Positions 1 to 9,566 are shown, counted from the first letter of the stretch. The stretch: DNA of 64,000 nt from Mesorhizobium_L sp035547755 (GCA_035547755.1 DASZUG010000075.1:25400-89399); one strand, 5' to 3'. The notes: a model not told the origin generated them from the sequence alone. Translations and numbers: made by a program.

Positions 1-783
1 ACAGCCGCCGATCTTGATGTCGGTGCGGTTATGAGCCTTCATGACGTTGTAGGCGGCGAGCGCCATGTCGTCATTGTGGAAATAAGCGGCGTCGATCTTT
101 GGATATTTCGTCAGATAGGTTTCCCAGAGGCGAGCCGTCTTCGACACGTCCCAATCGGCCGGCTGCGTGTCGAGAACCTTGATGTCGGGATGCTGCTTGA
201 TGACGGATTCGAAGCCGCGCGTACGGCCTTGCGCGCCGGTATGGCCGAGTGCGCCCTGTGTCATGATGATATTGCCCTTGCCGCCGATCCCATTGACCAG
301 AGCCTGGGTGACGGAGGCGCCCATGAACTCATTGTCGGGCGCGATGAAGGAGTGGAGCTTGATCTGGTCGAGCGGCGCGATCAGCGTATCCATGTCGATG
401 ACGGGGGTGCCGGCGTCGATCATCTTCTGCACGGGCTGTGTCAGCGTGCCGATGCCGAAGGCCTGGATGGCGACGAAATCCCATTTCTGCGAGGCCATGT
501 TGTCGACCGCGGCGCGCTGCTTGACCGCATCGAGCTCGCCGTCGAACCAAGTGACCTCGACATTGAACAGCTTGCCCCAATATTCCGCGGCCTGCTTGCC
601 CTGCGCGCACCAGGTCGCTTGAAGGCCGGCATTGGAGAACGCCGCCTTCAGCGGTTTTTCCGATCTGCCTGCCACCGCCGCCATAGCGGGGTTGACGCCC
701 AGGCTAGCCATGAGGGCCGCGGCTCCCCCCAGTGATGCGCCTGCAAGAAAACCGCGTCGGCTCGTGCCGTTAGAATCTGCCAT
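1..783 (-). CDS. Sugar-type ABC transporter substrate-binding protein (3' part outside window)
   Basis: The open frame runs from the ATG at 783 off the left edge, giving 261 residues. The N-terminus carries a twin-arginine signal (SRRGFLAG) and a hydrophobic stretch ending near NPAMAAVAG, so the product is probably exported folded by Tat. The mature part has the ribose/galactose-binding (peripla_BP_4) pattern: AAFSNAGLQATW, then DGELDAVKQRAAVDNM and AGTPVIDMD. It lies 139 bp downstream of the methylthioribose salvage genes on the same strand, so it may bind methylthioribose, a nucleoside or a related pentose; that substrate is inference. Permease and ATPase genes, if present, lie outside the window. 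Confidence 0.85.
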   Translation of the reverse strand, partial: MADSNGTSRRGFLAGASLGGAAALMASLGVNPAMAAVAGRSEKPLKAAFSNAGLQATWCAQGKQAAEYWGKLFNVEVTWFDGELDAVKQRAAVDNMASQKWDFVAIQAFGIGTLTQPVQKMIDAGTPVIDMDTLIAPLDQIKLHSFIAPDNEFMGASVTQALVNGIGGKGNIIMTQGALGHTGAQGRTRGFESVIKQHPDIKVLDTQPADWDVSKTARLWETYLTKYPKIDAAYFHNDDMALAAYNVMKAHNRTDIKIGGC

Positions 784-922
784 TTCTTCCTCCCTAGAAA
801 ACCTGCCTCCCGGCAGGATTGACAAACTATGACAGGCCTCACACGTCGCGACAATACGCCGCGTGATCCCGATAAGTGACTGTTACCTCTCTACAATGAT
901 GGCGGCCCTGCGCCGCGCGCGC

Positions 923-1585
923 CTAGGAGCGTGTCGCATAACGCAATTCGTCCATCTTCTTCATGACGCGCCCGATCTCCTCATCGGACAGGGTCGGCGG
1001 TTCGCCCAAGCTCGATGCCGCCAGGTACATATGCGCAAGCGTCTCCACCTCGATCGCCAGCCAGAGCGCCGATTCAAGCGATGTTCCGAGCGAGATTTGC
1101 CCGTGCTGACCGAGCAGGCAGGCCTTCCGTCCCTCCAATGCTTCGATCGCGGCGTCGGAGAGTTCCTGGGTTCCGAACGTTTCGTAGCGGGAACAGCGTA
1201 TATCGGAGCCTCCGGCGACGGCGACCATGTAGTGGAAAGCGGGAATGGGCTTGTGGTGGACCGCGAGTGCCGTCGCATGAAGGGAATGGCAATGCAGGAC
1301 CACGGAAACGTCGTTGCGGTTGTCCAGTATGTCGCGATGGAATCGCCATTCGGAGGAAGGCCGGCGCTTTCCTTCCGCCGATCCGTCCGACCTGAGGATG
1401 ACGAGGTCGTCTGCTTCCATTTGGTCATAAGGAAGCGAAGACGGCGTGATCAGGATGCCGTCCTTGCAACGCACCGACACATTGCCGGAGGTGCCCTGGT
1501 TGATGCCGGAAGCGTTCATCCTGCGGCAGGTCGCAACCATTTCCTCGCGCAACGATCTGTCGTCGGTTCTTGCCGTTACAATCAT
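923..1585 (-). CDS. Class II aldolase/adducin family protein, probable methylthioribulose-1-phosphate aldolase
   Basis: 220 residues starting with ATG at 1585, which overlaps the mtnA stop as ATGA. FucA-type residues are visible: GTSGNVSVR phosphate loop near 31-39, acidic E79 in PSSEW, zinc ligands H98 and H100 in LHCHSLH, and H161 in GQHGQ. The open frame continues upstream through mtnA, but that part is a shadow. Coupling to mtnA and mtnK, with no mtnB, mtnC or mtnD in sight, favours an aldolase that splits 5-methylthioribulose-1-phosphate into DHAP and methylthioacetaldehyde (DHAP shunt). MtnB dehydratase belongs to the same superfamily and is the main alternative. Confidence 0.85.
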   Translation of the reverse strand: MIVTARTDDRSLREEMVATCRRMNASGINQGTSGNVSVRCKDGILITPSSLPYDQMEADDLVILRSDGSAEGKRRPSSEWRFHRDILDNRNDVSVVLHCHSLHATALAVHHKPIPAFHYMVAVAGGSDIRCSRYETFGTQELSDAAIEALEGRKACLLGQHGQISLGTSLESALWLAIEVETLAHMYLAASSLGEPPTLSDEEIGRVMKKMDELRYATRS

Positions 1586-2676
1586 GATGCGCGCTCCGGC
1601 TCGAGCGGCGCCAACCCCTCTGGCGATGCCGGAACGACGCCGCGTTCGGTAATCAACGCCGTGACGAGGCGCGCCGGGGTTACGTCGAAGGCCGGATTGG
1701 CGGCCGGCGTCTCCTCCGGCGAAACGCGTACCCGGGTGACTGTCCCGTCCGCTGTCTTGCCCCAGACGAGAGAAACCTCGTCCTCGCTCCGCTTTTCGAT
1801 CGGGATTTCGCTGCCGTCCGTCACCGTCCAGTCGATCGTGGATGTCGGCAGGGCGACATAGAAGGGAACGTTGTTGTCGGTCGCCGCGAGCGCTTTCAGA
1901 TAAGTGCCGATCTTGTTGCAGACGTCGCCGCTTGCCGTCGTCCGGTCCGTTCCGACGATGACCATGTCGATCAGGCCGTGCTGCATCAGATGACCGCCGG
2001 CATTGTCGACGACCAGGGTGTGCGGCACGCCATGGGCAACCATTTCCCATGCAGTCAGGTGCGCGCCCTGGTTTCTCGGCCGCGTCTCGTCGACATAGAC
2101 ATGGACGGGAATGCCCGCGTCCGCCGCGAGGAAGATCGGCGCCGTGGCCGTACCGTAGTCTACCGTCGCCAGCCAGCCGGCATTGCAATGGGTCAGGATG
2201 TTGACAGGCTCTCCCGGCTTTTTTCCCGCAGCGATCTTCCGGATGATCTCCAGCCCATGGACGCCGATCGCCTTGTTCGTCTCGATATCCTCGCGGGCGA
2301 TCTCCGCCGCCTTCTTATAGGCCGCTTCCGCTCGCCTGCCGGGCGGCAGTTGAAGCAGGTGGCGGCGCATCGCGTCGAGCGCCCAGCGCAGATTGATCGC
2401 GGTCGGGCGGGTCGCGTGCAGCAGGTCCCATGCTTCATTCAGCGCCGCGTCCGATGGATCCTCGGTCATCCGCCATGCCATGCCGTAGGCGGCCGTGACG
2501 CCGATGAGCGGCGCCCCGCGCACCCACATTTCGCGAATGGCTGTCGAGAAATCATCGAGGCTGCGAAGCGTCACCACGCGGAATTCATGCGGCAGCCAGC
2601 GCTGGTCGATGATGTCGACGGAGCGGCCATCCTCGTTCGGCCAGATCGTGGTGTAATGTCTGTCGCCGACCTTCAC
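1582..2676 (-). CDS. mtnA: S-methyl-5-thioribose-1-phosphate isomerase MtnA
   Basis: 364 residues, the usual length for MtnA (eIF2B-alpha-like fold). It converts the aldose methylthioribose-1-phosphate to the ketose. The family signatures RGAPLIGVTAAYG near 53-65, catalytic C164 in ILTHCNAG and catalytic D244 in VGTDRTTASGDVCNKIGTY are intact. It overlaps mtnK upstream and the aldolase gene downstream by 4 bp each (ATGA), so the three are translationally coupled. Confidence 0.96.
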   Translation of the reverse strand: MKVGDRHYTTIWPNEDGRSVDIIDQRWLPHEFRVVTLRSLDDFSTAIREMWVRGAPLIGVTAAYGMAWRMTEDPSDAALNEAWDLLHATRPTAINLRWALDAMRRHLLQLPPGRRAEAAYKKAAEIAREDIETNKAIGVHGLEIIRKIAAGKKPGEPVNILTHCNAGWLATVDYGTATAPIFLAADAGIPVHVYVDETRPRNQGAHLTAWEMVAHGVPHTLVVDNAGGHLMQHGLIDMVIVGTDRTTASGDVCNKIGTYLKALAATDNNVPFYVALPTSTIDWTVTDGSEIPIEKRSEDEVSLVWGKTADGTVTRVRVSPEETPAANPAFDVTPARLVTALITERGVVPASPEGLAPLEPERAS

Positions 2677-3935
2677 GGAAATGTTTCTCCCGCCACCAGC
2701 CTCGCAACGGCGTGGACTTCTTCGATACTGGCGATCCGGCGGCGATTGACGGCGATGTGGCGTCCGAACGCCAGCGCCGGACGCTCGCAGGAGGCGCGCA
2801 GTTCCTCATCCTCGATCGCCTCGAAATCGGCGTTATGCGCCAGTCCCAGAATGCGGCGATGGACTTCCACGCCTGCGAAGCCGAGCATGTCCTGCCAGAT
2901 ATCGTGCAGGAGATGATCGAGCGCCTGCCGGGCGCCAAGATGATCGCCCTGGTCCTCATAGAGCGCTTTCGGGTAGAGAATGCCCCGCCGCGTCGCCCAC
3001 AGAATCGAAAATTCCTCGCGGAAGGTCTGCCAGATTTCTATCGCTGCCGCGAGAAGCCAGGCGCGCATATCCGCGCGAGAGCCGTTCTGCTCATGACCCT
3101 TTTGAGAGAAATAAGCCATCCAGAAATTGGCGAGAAGCATTCCGACATCGAAGGCCATCGGTCCATAGACGGCGAATTCGGGATCGATGACGCGCGTGTC
3201 GTCATCCGTCACCATGACGGAACCGGTGTGCAGATCGCCATGCAGCAACGTCTGCGCCGAGGCGGTAAAGAGATATTTGAGATGCTGCGCCTCGACCTTG
3301 AGATCGCGGTCGGCGCGTAGAGCCTTCACCATGTCGTCGAGTTGCGGCGTATGCCGGTTCAGCTTGGCGGAGAAATAAGGGTCCGTGAAAACCAGGTTCT
3401 CCGTGATGTCGCAGAGTTCGACATTATCGGCGAAGAGCGCCATGTCCTTCTTCTTGGACGGCGCATCCATGGCGAGATCGGAGCCGAGAAAGAGGTTCCT
3501 CGCGACGTAAAGCCCGAGATGCCGCGCCACGTTTGGCGGCCGCCGGCCTTCGATGAACGCGCGGCGCAAAATGACGTGCGGATGGAGATATTCCATTACG
3601 ATCAGCGCCTGGCTCTCGTCGAAATGGAATATCCGCGGCACGCGGCCAGGATCGCGCTCTCCCTGGCGGGCAAGGGCGTTGTATTCGAAAAAGGCGCGTT
3701 TCAGCGGCAGGGGCCAACTGTCGCCGACGAGCCGGACATAGGGAAGCGCCTGCTTGACGACCGCGCCGCCCTTCGGCCCTTCGACGACGAAGACGAGATT
3801 GAGATTGCCGTCGCCCACCTCGCGGATTTTCCATTGGGTCGGCTCGCCGCCGATCCGCCGCAAACCTTCGAGCGACCCCAGCCGCGAGGGAAGGGTCTCG
3901 ACCGTCAGGGCTCTGAATGTAGAGGCGCTGTTCAC
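2673..3935 (-). CDS. mtnK: S-methyl-5-thioribose kinase MtnK
   Basis: ATP-dependent kinase making methylthioribose-1-phosphate. The GTG start at 3935 is chosen because GGGAGG sits 6 bp upstream and the resulting 420 residues fit the family; an open frame reaches an upstream start at 4100, but the extra 55 residues do not resemble MtnK. The choline-kinase-like fold is recognisable: GDGNLN at 42-47, HGDLHTGS at 232-239 (catalytic Asp), and DPEFAVYGP from 251 (metal-binding Asp). First gene of the mtnK-mtnA-aldolase operon. Confidence 0.95.
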   Translation of the reverse strand: MNSASTFRALTVETLPSRLGSLEGLRRIGGEPTQWKIREVGDGNLNLVFVVEGPKGGAVVKQALPYVRLVGDSWPLPLKRAFFEYNALARQGERDPGRVPRIFHFDESQALIVMEYLHPHVILRRAFIEGRRPPNVARHLGLYVARNLFLGSDLAMDAPSKKKDMALFADNVELCDITENLVFTDPYFSAKLNRHTPQLDDMVKALRADRDLKVEAQHLKYLFTASAQTLLHGDLHTGSVMVTDDDTRVIDPEFAVYGPMAFDVGMLLANFWMAYFSQKGHEQNGSRADMRAWLLAAAIEIWQTFREEFSILWATRRGILYPKALYEDQGDHLGARQALDHLLHDIWQDMLGFAGVEVHRRILGLAHNADFEAIEDEELRASCERPALAFGRHIAVNRRRIASIEEVHAVARLVAGETFP

Positions 3936-4211
3936 GAGGTTCCTCCCGCAATATCTGAGCCGGCCCTCCTCGCCGGCGTCGGACGTCTCTAGCGACCGCA
4001 GCATCATCTGGACAGGCTCCGGTCGGATCGCGTGTTCTAAAATGTTCCTCCTTGCGCCGGGCGAGATCGGATATCCGCCAATCCTTGTCCTCGCCGTCAC
4101 TCTGCTCTTGGCGATATTTATTACTATTAATGATAGGAGATGGTCGGTTTTGTCCAGAGAGGAATTTCAAATGACGGTCTGTCCTGCGCGCTCTGCCGTT
4201 TTCAGGCGCCC

Positions 4212-4928
4212 TCAGCCTCTCGAAAGCGCGGCGCCGGCGATCGGATAGACTCGCTTCAGCCCGAGCATATAGGCGAAGAACGACGCCTGGTCGAAGAGCC
4301 CGGCATAGGCACGGTCGAGCACGTTCAGCATGCCTGTATAGGCGCCGAAGGCCGGCATGATCATCCGCTTGCCATCGCTTGCGAAGCAGGGGCGGCGGAC
4401 CGAACGGCCGCTCTTCACCAGCCTTGCGCCGGGATGGAGATGGCCCGCCACCTCCCCGGTTATACGTGAGGCTGATGGCTCATGCCGGAAAATCAGGCCG
4501 CCGAGCGCGATTTCCTCGACGCTCTCGCCGGGGAGGCGCTGAGGCGGTGCCGGGTCATGGTTGCCGGCGACCCAGAACCAGTCGCGCCCGCGCATGATGT
4601 CCGTCAGGAAAGCGCGAAAAAAATCGGGCATCGCCGCCGCGCCCTCGCGGTCGTGGAAGCTGTCGCCGAGGCTGATGACGATTGCCGGCTCATAAGCGGC
4701 GATCACCGCGCCGACCTTCTCCAGCGTTTCCACCGTGTCATAGGGCGGGATCATCTGCCCACGGCGAGCATAGGCCGCGCCTTTCTCCAGATGCAGGTCG
4801 GAGACGACGAGAAGCTTGTGATCCGGCAGGTAGAGCGCGCCGCTCCGGTCGCAAAGCGCGCATTCGCCGGCGATCTCCACCGCCGCGATCCGCTTTTCAC
4901 CGGACCTCATGCTTCCGAGAGAAGTCAT
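4212..4928 (-). CDS. pdeM: Ligase-associated DNA damage response endonuclease PdeM
   Basis: 238-residue calcineurin-like metallophosphoesterase. The metal-binding series is visible: VVSDLHLEKG, ISLGDSFHD, VAGNHD, and GEVAGHLHPGA. Its start overlaps the stop of the helicase gene (ATGA at 4925-4928). PdeM occurs next to the Lhr-type helicase, the MBL-fold exonuclease and the ATP-dependent ligase in many bacteria, and all four are in this neighbourhood. Confidence 0.92.
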   Translation of the reverse strand: MTSLGSMRSGEKRIAAVEIAGECALCDRSGALYLPDHKLLVVSDLHLEKGAAYARRGQMIPPYDTVETLEKVGAVIAAYEPAIVISLGDSFHDREGAAAMPDFFRAFLTDIMRGRDWFWVAGNHDPAPPQRLPGESVEEIALGGLIFRHEPSASRITGEVAGHLHPGARLVKSGRSVRRPCFASDGKRMIMPAFGAYTGMLNVLDRAYAGLFDQASFFAYMLGLKRVYPIAGAALSRG

Positions 4929-7519
4929 CTCTCGCCCATCGCTTCCTCGATCAGCGTTTCCGCCGCCTCGTGCAGCAGGCTGTCGCTTGCTTCGCCATTG
5001 ACCGATTCGCGGCCGATTTCAAGCATGATCGGGACGGCAAGCGGCGAGATATGGTCGAGGTCCTGGTGCCTGATATGGCCCTTGATCCGCGCCAGCATCT
5101 CGCCCAGGCGATAGATGTCGAGCAGGCCCGTGGCCGCGTCGGCGCGCGTCGCCTGCAGCAATATGTGGTCGGGTTCATGGGTCCTGAGCACATCATAGAT
5201 CAGGTCGGTCGAGACCGTGATCTGCCGTCCGGTCTTTTCCTGCCCCGGATGCCGCTTCTCGATAAGGCCGGAAATAACGGCGCAGTTACGGAAGGTGCGC
5301 TTCAGCAGCCAGCTTTCCGCCAGCCATGCTTCGAGGTCGTCGCCCAACATGTCTTCGGAAAAGAGTTCGCCGAGCGGCAGTTCGCCCGTCCGGAACATCC
5401 GCCCCATATCACCGAGCGACCAGATGGCGAGCGAATAATCCGTCGCGACGAATCCCATGGGCCGTGCTCCGGCCCGTTCGAGACGCCTGGTCAGGAGCAT
5501 CCCAAGCGTCTGATGCGCCAGACGGCCTTCGAACGGATAGGCCGTCATGTAATAGCGGTTGCCGCGCGGGAAGGTCTCGACGAGAAGATCCTCCCGGCGC
5601 GGCAGGACGGATTTGTCCTTCTGGATCCTGAGCCAGTCCGCCACCTGTTCGGGCAGGATGCCCCAGCGCGCCGGGTCGGCGAGGATCGAGCGCACCTCTC
5701 CCGCGAGAAAAGTGGAGAGCGGAAACTTGCCGCCCATATAGCTCGCCACTTTCGGGTCGTTTCCCGCAGCATTGGACACGACGCATTCGGCTTCGCGAAT
5801 GCCCTCGAAACGCACCACGCGGCCGGCGAAGAGGAAAGTGTCGCCCGGCGCCAGCGTCTCGACGAAATATTCCTCGATCTCGCCCAGCACGGGACCGCCG
5901 CGCACCGCGCCGCCCTTGCCGCGGTGACGTGTGAGCCTGACCTTCAGCATCGGCGCTTCGACGATTGTGCCGACATTCAACCTGTATTGCTGCGCGATGC
6001 GTGGATGGCTGACACGATAGCGCCCGTCCGGCGTCTTCCGGATGCGGGCATAACGCTCATAGGTCCTGAGCGCGTAGCCGCCGGTCGCGACGAAATCGAC
6101 CACCCGGTCGAAGGTGGCGCGATCGAGCGCGGCATAAGGCGCGGCGCTCCGCACCTCCTCGTAAAGTTCGTCCGGATCGAACGGCTCGCCGCAGGCGCTG
6201 CCGAGCACATGCTGCGCCAGCACGTCGAGCGCGCCTTCGGCGAGCGGCGGCGTGTCCTGCGCGCCGAGATAGTTCGCGTCGAGAGCGGCACGGCATTCCA
6301 GAACCTCGAAACGATTCGCCGGCACCAGTGTGGCGCGGCTCGGCTCGTCCATGCGATGATTGGCGCGGCCGATGCGCTGCGCCAGACGGCTGGCGCCCTT
6401 CGGCGCCCCGACATGGATGACGAGATCGACATCGCCCCAGTCGATGCCGAGATCGAGCGTCGAGGTGGCGACGATGGCGCGGAGCGCGTTTTCTTCCATC
6501 GCCTTCTCGACGCGCCGCCTCTGCCCGACATCGAGCGAGCCGTGATGCAGCGCGATCGGCAGCGAATCCTCATTGATGCGCCACAACTCCTGGAAGAGCA
6601 GTTCGGCCTGGCTGCGCGTGTTGACGAACAGGAGCGTCGTCCGATGCTTCTTGATCGCCTCGTAGATCTCGGGAATGGCGTAGCGCGCCGAGTGCCCCGC
6701 CCAAGGGACGTGCTGTTCCGATTCCAGGATCGATATTTCCGGCTTCGCGCCGCCCGCGACGGTGATGAGATCGGCCAGTTCGGCCTGGGGATTCCGGCTC
6801 ACCAGCCAGCGCCGCAACTCGTCGGGCTCCGCCACGGTGGCGGAGAGGCCGGCCGTCTGCAAGCCGGGCACGAAGTTTCGCAGCCGCGCCAGCCCGAGCG
6901 ACAGGAGATGGCCGCGCTTCGACGTGACGAGCGAATGGAGTTCGTCCAGCACGACGTAGTGCAGGCCCGAGAAGAAGCGCTTTGCGTCCTTGCTGGCGAT
7001 GAGAAGCGCCAGCTGTTCGGGCGTGGTCAGCAAGATGTCGGGCGGCGCCTGTCTTTGCCGCTGCCGCCGATGCGAAGGCGTATCGCCGGTGCGCGTCTCG
7101 ATCGTGATCGGCAGGCCGATTTCCTCCACCGGCTTGCCGAGATTGCGCTTGATATCGACGGCCAGCGCTTTGAGCGGCGAGATGTAAAGCGTGTGGATGC
7201 CACGCCAGGCCTCTCCCGGTTTGCGCCGGGGGCGTTGCGAGAGCTCGACCAGCGAGGGCAGGAAGCCGGCCAGCGTCTTGCCGGCCCCGGTCGGGGCGAT
7301 GAGGAGCACGGAGGAGCCGCGCTGCGCCCGCGCCAGAAGCTCGATCTGATGCGCGCGCGGCGACCAGCCGCGCTCCGAAAACCATTTCAGGAACGGCGCA
7401 GGGAGGAAGGCGGCGTTGTCTTCCGCGAGAGGATGCGATTGCTCGGTCAAGCCGCAAGAACTAAACCAGAACAGATTGGAAGCCAAGATGGGAGGCGGCG
7501 TTCTTTCGCCGCTTCGCAA
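4925..7519 (-). CDS. Ligase-associated DEXH-box helicase (Lhr-core type)
   Basis: 864 residues from a TTG at 7519; the true start is uncertain and may be the TTG at 7450, because clear homology begins only near FLPAPFLKWF (residue 39). Superfamily 2 helicase motifs: APTGAGKT (75-82), DELH (192-195), GLSATV, then the C-terminal RecA domain with LVIHVGAPKGASRLAQRIGRANHR. The winged-helix/Lhr C-terminal region follows. It is predicted to translocate on DNA in alkylation or crosslink repair with the neighbouring nuclease and ligase genes. It lies 15 bp after the methyltransferase gene and is coupled to pdeM. Confidence 0.93.
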   Translation of the reverse strand: MRSGERTPPPILASNLFWFSSCGLTEQSHPLAEDNAAFLPAPFLKWFSERGWSPRAHQIELLARAQRGSSVLLIAPTGAGKTLAGFLPSLVELSQRPRRKPGEAWRGIHTLYISPLKALAVDIKRNLGKPVEEIGLPITIETRTGDTPSHRRQRQRQAPPDILLTTPEQLALLIASKDAKRFFSGLHYVVLDELHSLVTSKRGHLLSLGLARLRNFVPGLQTAGLSATVAEPDELRRWLVSRNPQAELADLITVAGGAKPEISILESEQHVPWAGHSARYAIPEIYEAIKKHRTTLLFVNTRSQAELLFQELWRINEDSLPIALHHGSLDVGQRRRVEKAMEENALRAIVATSTLDLGIDWGDVDLVIHVGAPKGASRLAQRIGRANHRMDEPSRATLVPANRFEVLECRAALDANYLGAQDTPPLAEGALDVLAQHVLGSACGEPFDPDELYEEVRSAAPYAALDRATFDRVVDFVATGGYALRTYERYARIRKTPDGRYRVSHPRIAQQYRLNVGTIVEAPMLKVRLTRHRGKGGAVRGGPVLGEIEEYFVETLAPGDTFLFAGRVVRFEGIREAECVVSNAAGNDPKVASYMGGKFPLSTFLAGEVRSILADPARWGILPEQVADWLRIQKDKSVLPRREDLLVETFPRGNRYYMTAYPFEGRLAHQTLGMLLTRRLERAGARPMGFVATDYSLAIWSLGDMGRMFRTGELPLGELFSEDMLGDDLEAWLAESWLLKRTFRNCAVISGLIEKRHPGQEKTGRQITVSTDLIYDVLRTHEPDHILLQATRADAATGLLDIYRLGEMLARIKGHIRHQDLDHISPLAVPIMLEIGRESVNGEASDSLLHEAAETLIEEAMGER

Positions 7520-7534
7520 TGTCTGGAAGCTCGC

Positions 7535-8440
7535 TTAATCCGCTTTCGCGACGACGATCAGCCCCGCGACAGGCTGCCCCCGATCCCGCCGGATCACGGC
7601 TTCTTCCATGATCTCGATTCGGAAGCCCGCCGACCCGAGAATTCTTTCGAGGTAAGAGCGGGAATGGGCATAGCGCCGCGACGGCCTGAGGATGAAATCC
7701 TCCGGTCCGTCATGCCTTTCGACGGAAAAGGCAAAAAACCCCGGCCGCTGAAGCATCGCTCTCGCCGTCGCGACAATCCCGTCGATCGGGCCGAGATACA
7801 TGAAGACATCGGCGGCGGTGACGAGGTCGCAGGCATCTTCTCCCGGCCGGAAATCGTTGAGATCGTCTTTCTCCAGCCGGTCGTAGATTCCCTTGGCTTC
7901 CGCCCGCTTCAGCATTTCGGCCGAGATGTCATAGCCTTCGAGGACGCCGGTCCGATCGCGTAACCTTTCGCCCATCAACCCGGTGCCGCAGCCGAGATCG
8001 GCCACGCGACTGAATGATGATCGTCCGGCGCGCTTGAGCGCCGCGTCGATGAATTCCGGAACCCGATAATCCAGCCTGTCGACCAGCGCCTCCTCGAAAT
8101 CTTCGGCATATTGGTCGAACAGCATCTCGACGAAATGCGCCGGCGGCGGTGCCAGTGCGATCGCTCCGCAGAGCGCCAGCTTCAATGAGGCTCCGAGACG
8201 ATCCTCGGGATCGAGGCGGATCGCGATATGCCACGCTTCCACTGCTTCGGCGATGCGGCCGGCCGCTTCCAGCATCTCGCCGAGGCGGAACTGACCGGCG
8301 ACCCAGAGCGGCACGAGCAGGACCGCGTCGCGCATCAGATCGGCTGCGGCTGGATAATCGCCTTCGGCAAAGCACATTTCCGCATAATCGGCGCGCCGGT
8401 CGGCCAGCAGATCACCGGAGGAAAGCTGAACGCGTCTCAT
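7535..8440 (-). CDS. TPR-containing class I SAM-dependent methyltransferase
   Basis: 301 residues. The first 90 or so form tetratricopeptide-like helices (ADYAEMCFAEGDYPAAADLM; LGEMLEAAGRIAEAVEAWHIAIRLDPED). The Rossmann methyltransferase follows with motif I VADLGCGTGLMG near 148-159, YDISAEML, and DLVTAADVFMYL. Its substrate cannot be read from sequence. It is the first gene of the minus-strand helicase-pdeM operon and diverges from the exonuclease-ligase pair across a 115 bp gap. Confidence 0.85.
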   Translation of the reverse strand: MRRVQLSSGDLLADRRADYAEMCFAEGDYPAAADLMRDAVLLVPLWVAGQFRLGEMLEAAGRIAEAVEAWHIAIRLDPEDRLGASLKLALCGAIALAPPPAHFVEMLFDQYAEDFEEALVDRLDYRVPEFIDAALKRAGRSSFSRVADLGCGTGLMGERLRDRTGVLEGYDISAEMLKRAEAKGIYDRLEKDDLNDFRPGEDACDLVTAADVFMYLGPIDGIVATARAMLQRPGFFAFSVERHDGPEDFILRPSRRYAHSRSYLERILGSAGFRIEIMEEAVIRRDRGQPVAGLIVVAKAD

Positions 8441-8555
8441 CGAACGACTTCATGAAGAGAAAGGCCGCCTCGTGGCGGCGGCGCGGCTTATGATCCATGT
8501 CAGCAGCGTTTTCAAGAGGCTTTTCGAGGCAACGCCGAGGCGTTACCTATGTGCG

Positions 8556-9566
8556 ATGCAGCCGCATGAACTTCTCTGCCCGCGTCCCGAAGGCCTCTAT
8601 TGCCCGCCGGGCAATTTCTTCATCGATCCGGTACGGCCGGTCGATCGCGCTCTTGTTACGCACGGTCACTCCGACCATGCCCGCTCCGGCCACCGGGCGG
8701 TGCTCGCCACACGCGAGACGCTCGACATTATGGCGCTCCGCTATGGTGAAGACTTTGCCGACAGGACGGAGACAGCCGAACTGGGCAAGACCATCCGTAT
8801 TGGCGATGCGGCCATAAGCTTTCATCCAGCCGGACACGTACTCGGCTCGGCACAGATTCTCGTGGAGTGCAACGGGCTGCGCATCGTCGCGTCAGGGGAC
8901 TATAAGCGCTGCCCCGACCCGACCTGCGTTCCCTTCGAACCGGTGCCCTGCGATGTCTTCATTACCGAGGCGACGTTCGCGCTTCCGGTCTTCTGTCATC
9001 CCGACGCTTCCCACGAAATCGCCACGCTGCTCAAATCGGTGCGTCAGTTTCCGGAGCGCGCCCACCTTATCGGGGCCTATGCGCTGGGCAAGGCCCAGCG
9101 CGTCATCCGCCTGCTGCGGGATGCCGGTTACGAAGAGCCGATCTTCATCCACGGCGCCTTGGCGACGCTCTGCAACTATTATCAGAGCCGCGGTATCGAT
9201 CTTGGCCGTCTGGAGCCCGCAACGGTGGAAGGCGGCGATAAGGACGGATTCGCCGGTGGCATCATCGTCGGCCCACCTTCGGCCTTCGCCGATCGCTGGG
9301 CGCGGCGCTTCGCCGATCCGGTCGCCTGCTTCGCGTCGGGCTGGATGCGCATCCGCCAACGCGCCAGGCAACTCGGCGTCGAACTGCCGCTGATCATCTC
9401 GGATCATGCGGATTGGAACGAACTGACGAAGACGATCCGTGACACAGGCGCGTCGGAGGTCTGGGTCACGCATGGCCGCGAGGAGGCGCTGGTGCGCTGG
9501 TGCGAACTCGCCGGCATTCCCGCCAAACCGCTGCATCTGGTCGGCTACGAGGACGAGGGCGACTGA
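8556..9566 (+). CDS. Ligase-associated DNA exonuclease (MBL fold, CPSF/SNM1-like)
   Basis: 336 residues from the ATG at 8556; the open frame continues upstream, but homology starts at this Met. The metallo-beta-lactamase metal motif VTHGHSDHA (near 39-47), PAGHVLGSAQI and ASGDYK are present, and the C-terminal part has ISDHADW and VWVTHGREE as in beta-CASP nucleases. It ends in TGATG, overlapping the ligase start by one base. It probably trims DNA ends before sealing by the downstream ligase. Confidence 0.92.
   Translation: MQPHELLCPRPEGLYCPPGNFFIDPVRPVDRALVTHGHSDHARSGHRAVLATRETLDIMALRYGEDFADRTETAELGKTIRIGDAAISFHPAGHVLGSAQILVECNGLRIVASGDYKRCPDPTCVPFEPVPCDVFITEATFALPVFCHPDASHEIATLLKSVRQFPERAHLIGAYALGKAQRVIRLLRDAGYEEPIFIHGALATLCNYYQSRGIDLGRLEPATVEGGDKDGFAGGIIVGPPSAFADRWARRFADPVACFASGWMRIRQRARQLGVELPLIISDHADWNELTKTIRDTGASEVWVTHGREEALVRWCELAGIPAKPLHLVGYEDEGD

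Noticed and set aside
1586..2188. Upstream extension of the class II aldolase frame
   Set aside because: It overlaps mtnA in another frame and has no homology; the ATGA start at 1585 fits operon coupling.
4682..7963. A 1093-codon open frame on the plus strand
   Set aside because: It is antisense to the helicase, pdeM and methyltransferase genes, which have full family motifs. Long antisense frames are expected in high-GC DNA, and its translation is Arg/His/Asp-rich without domains.
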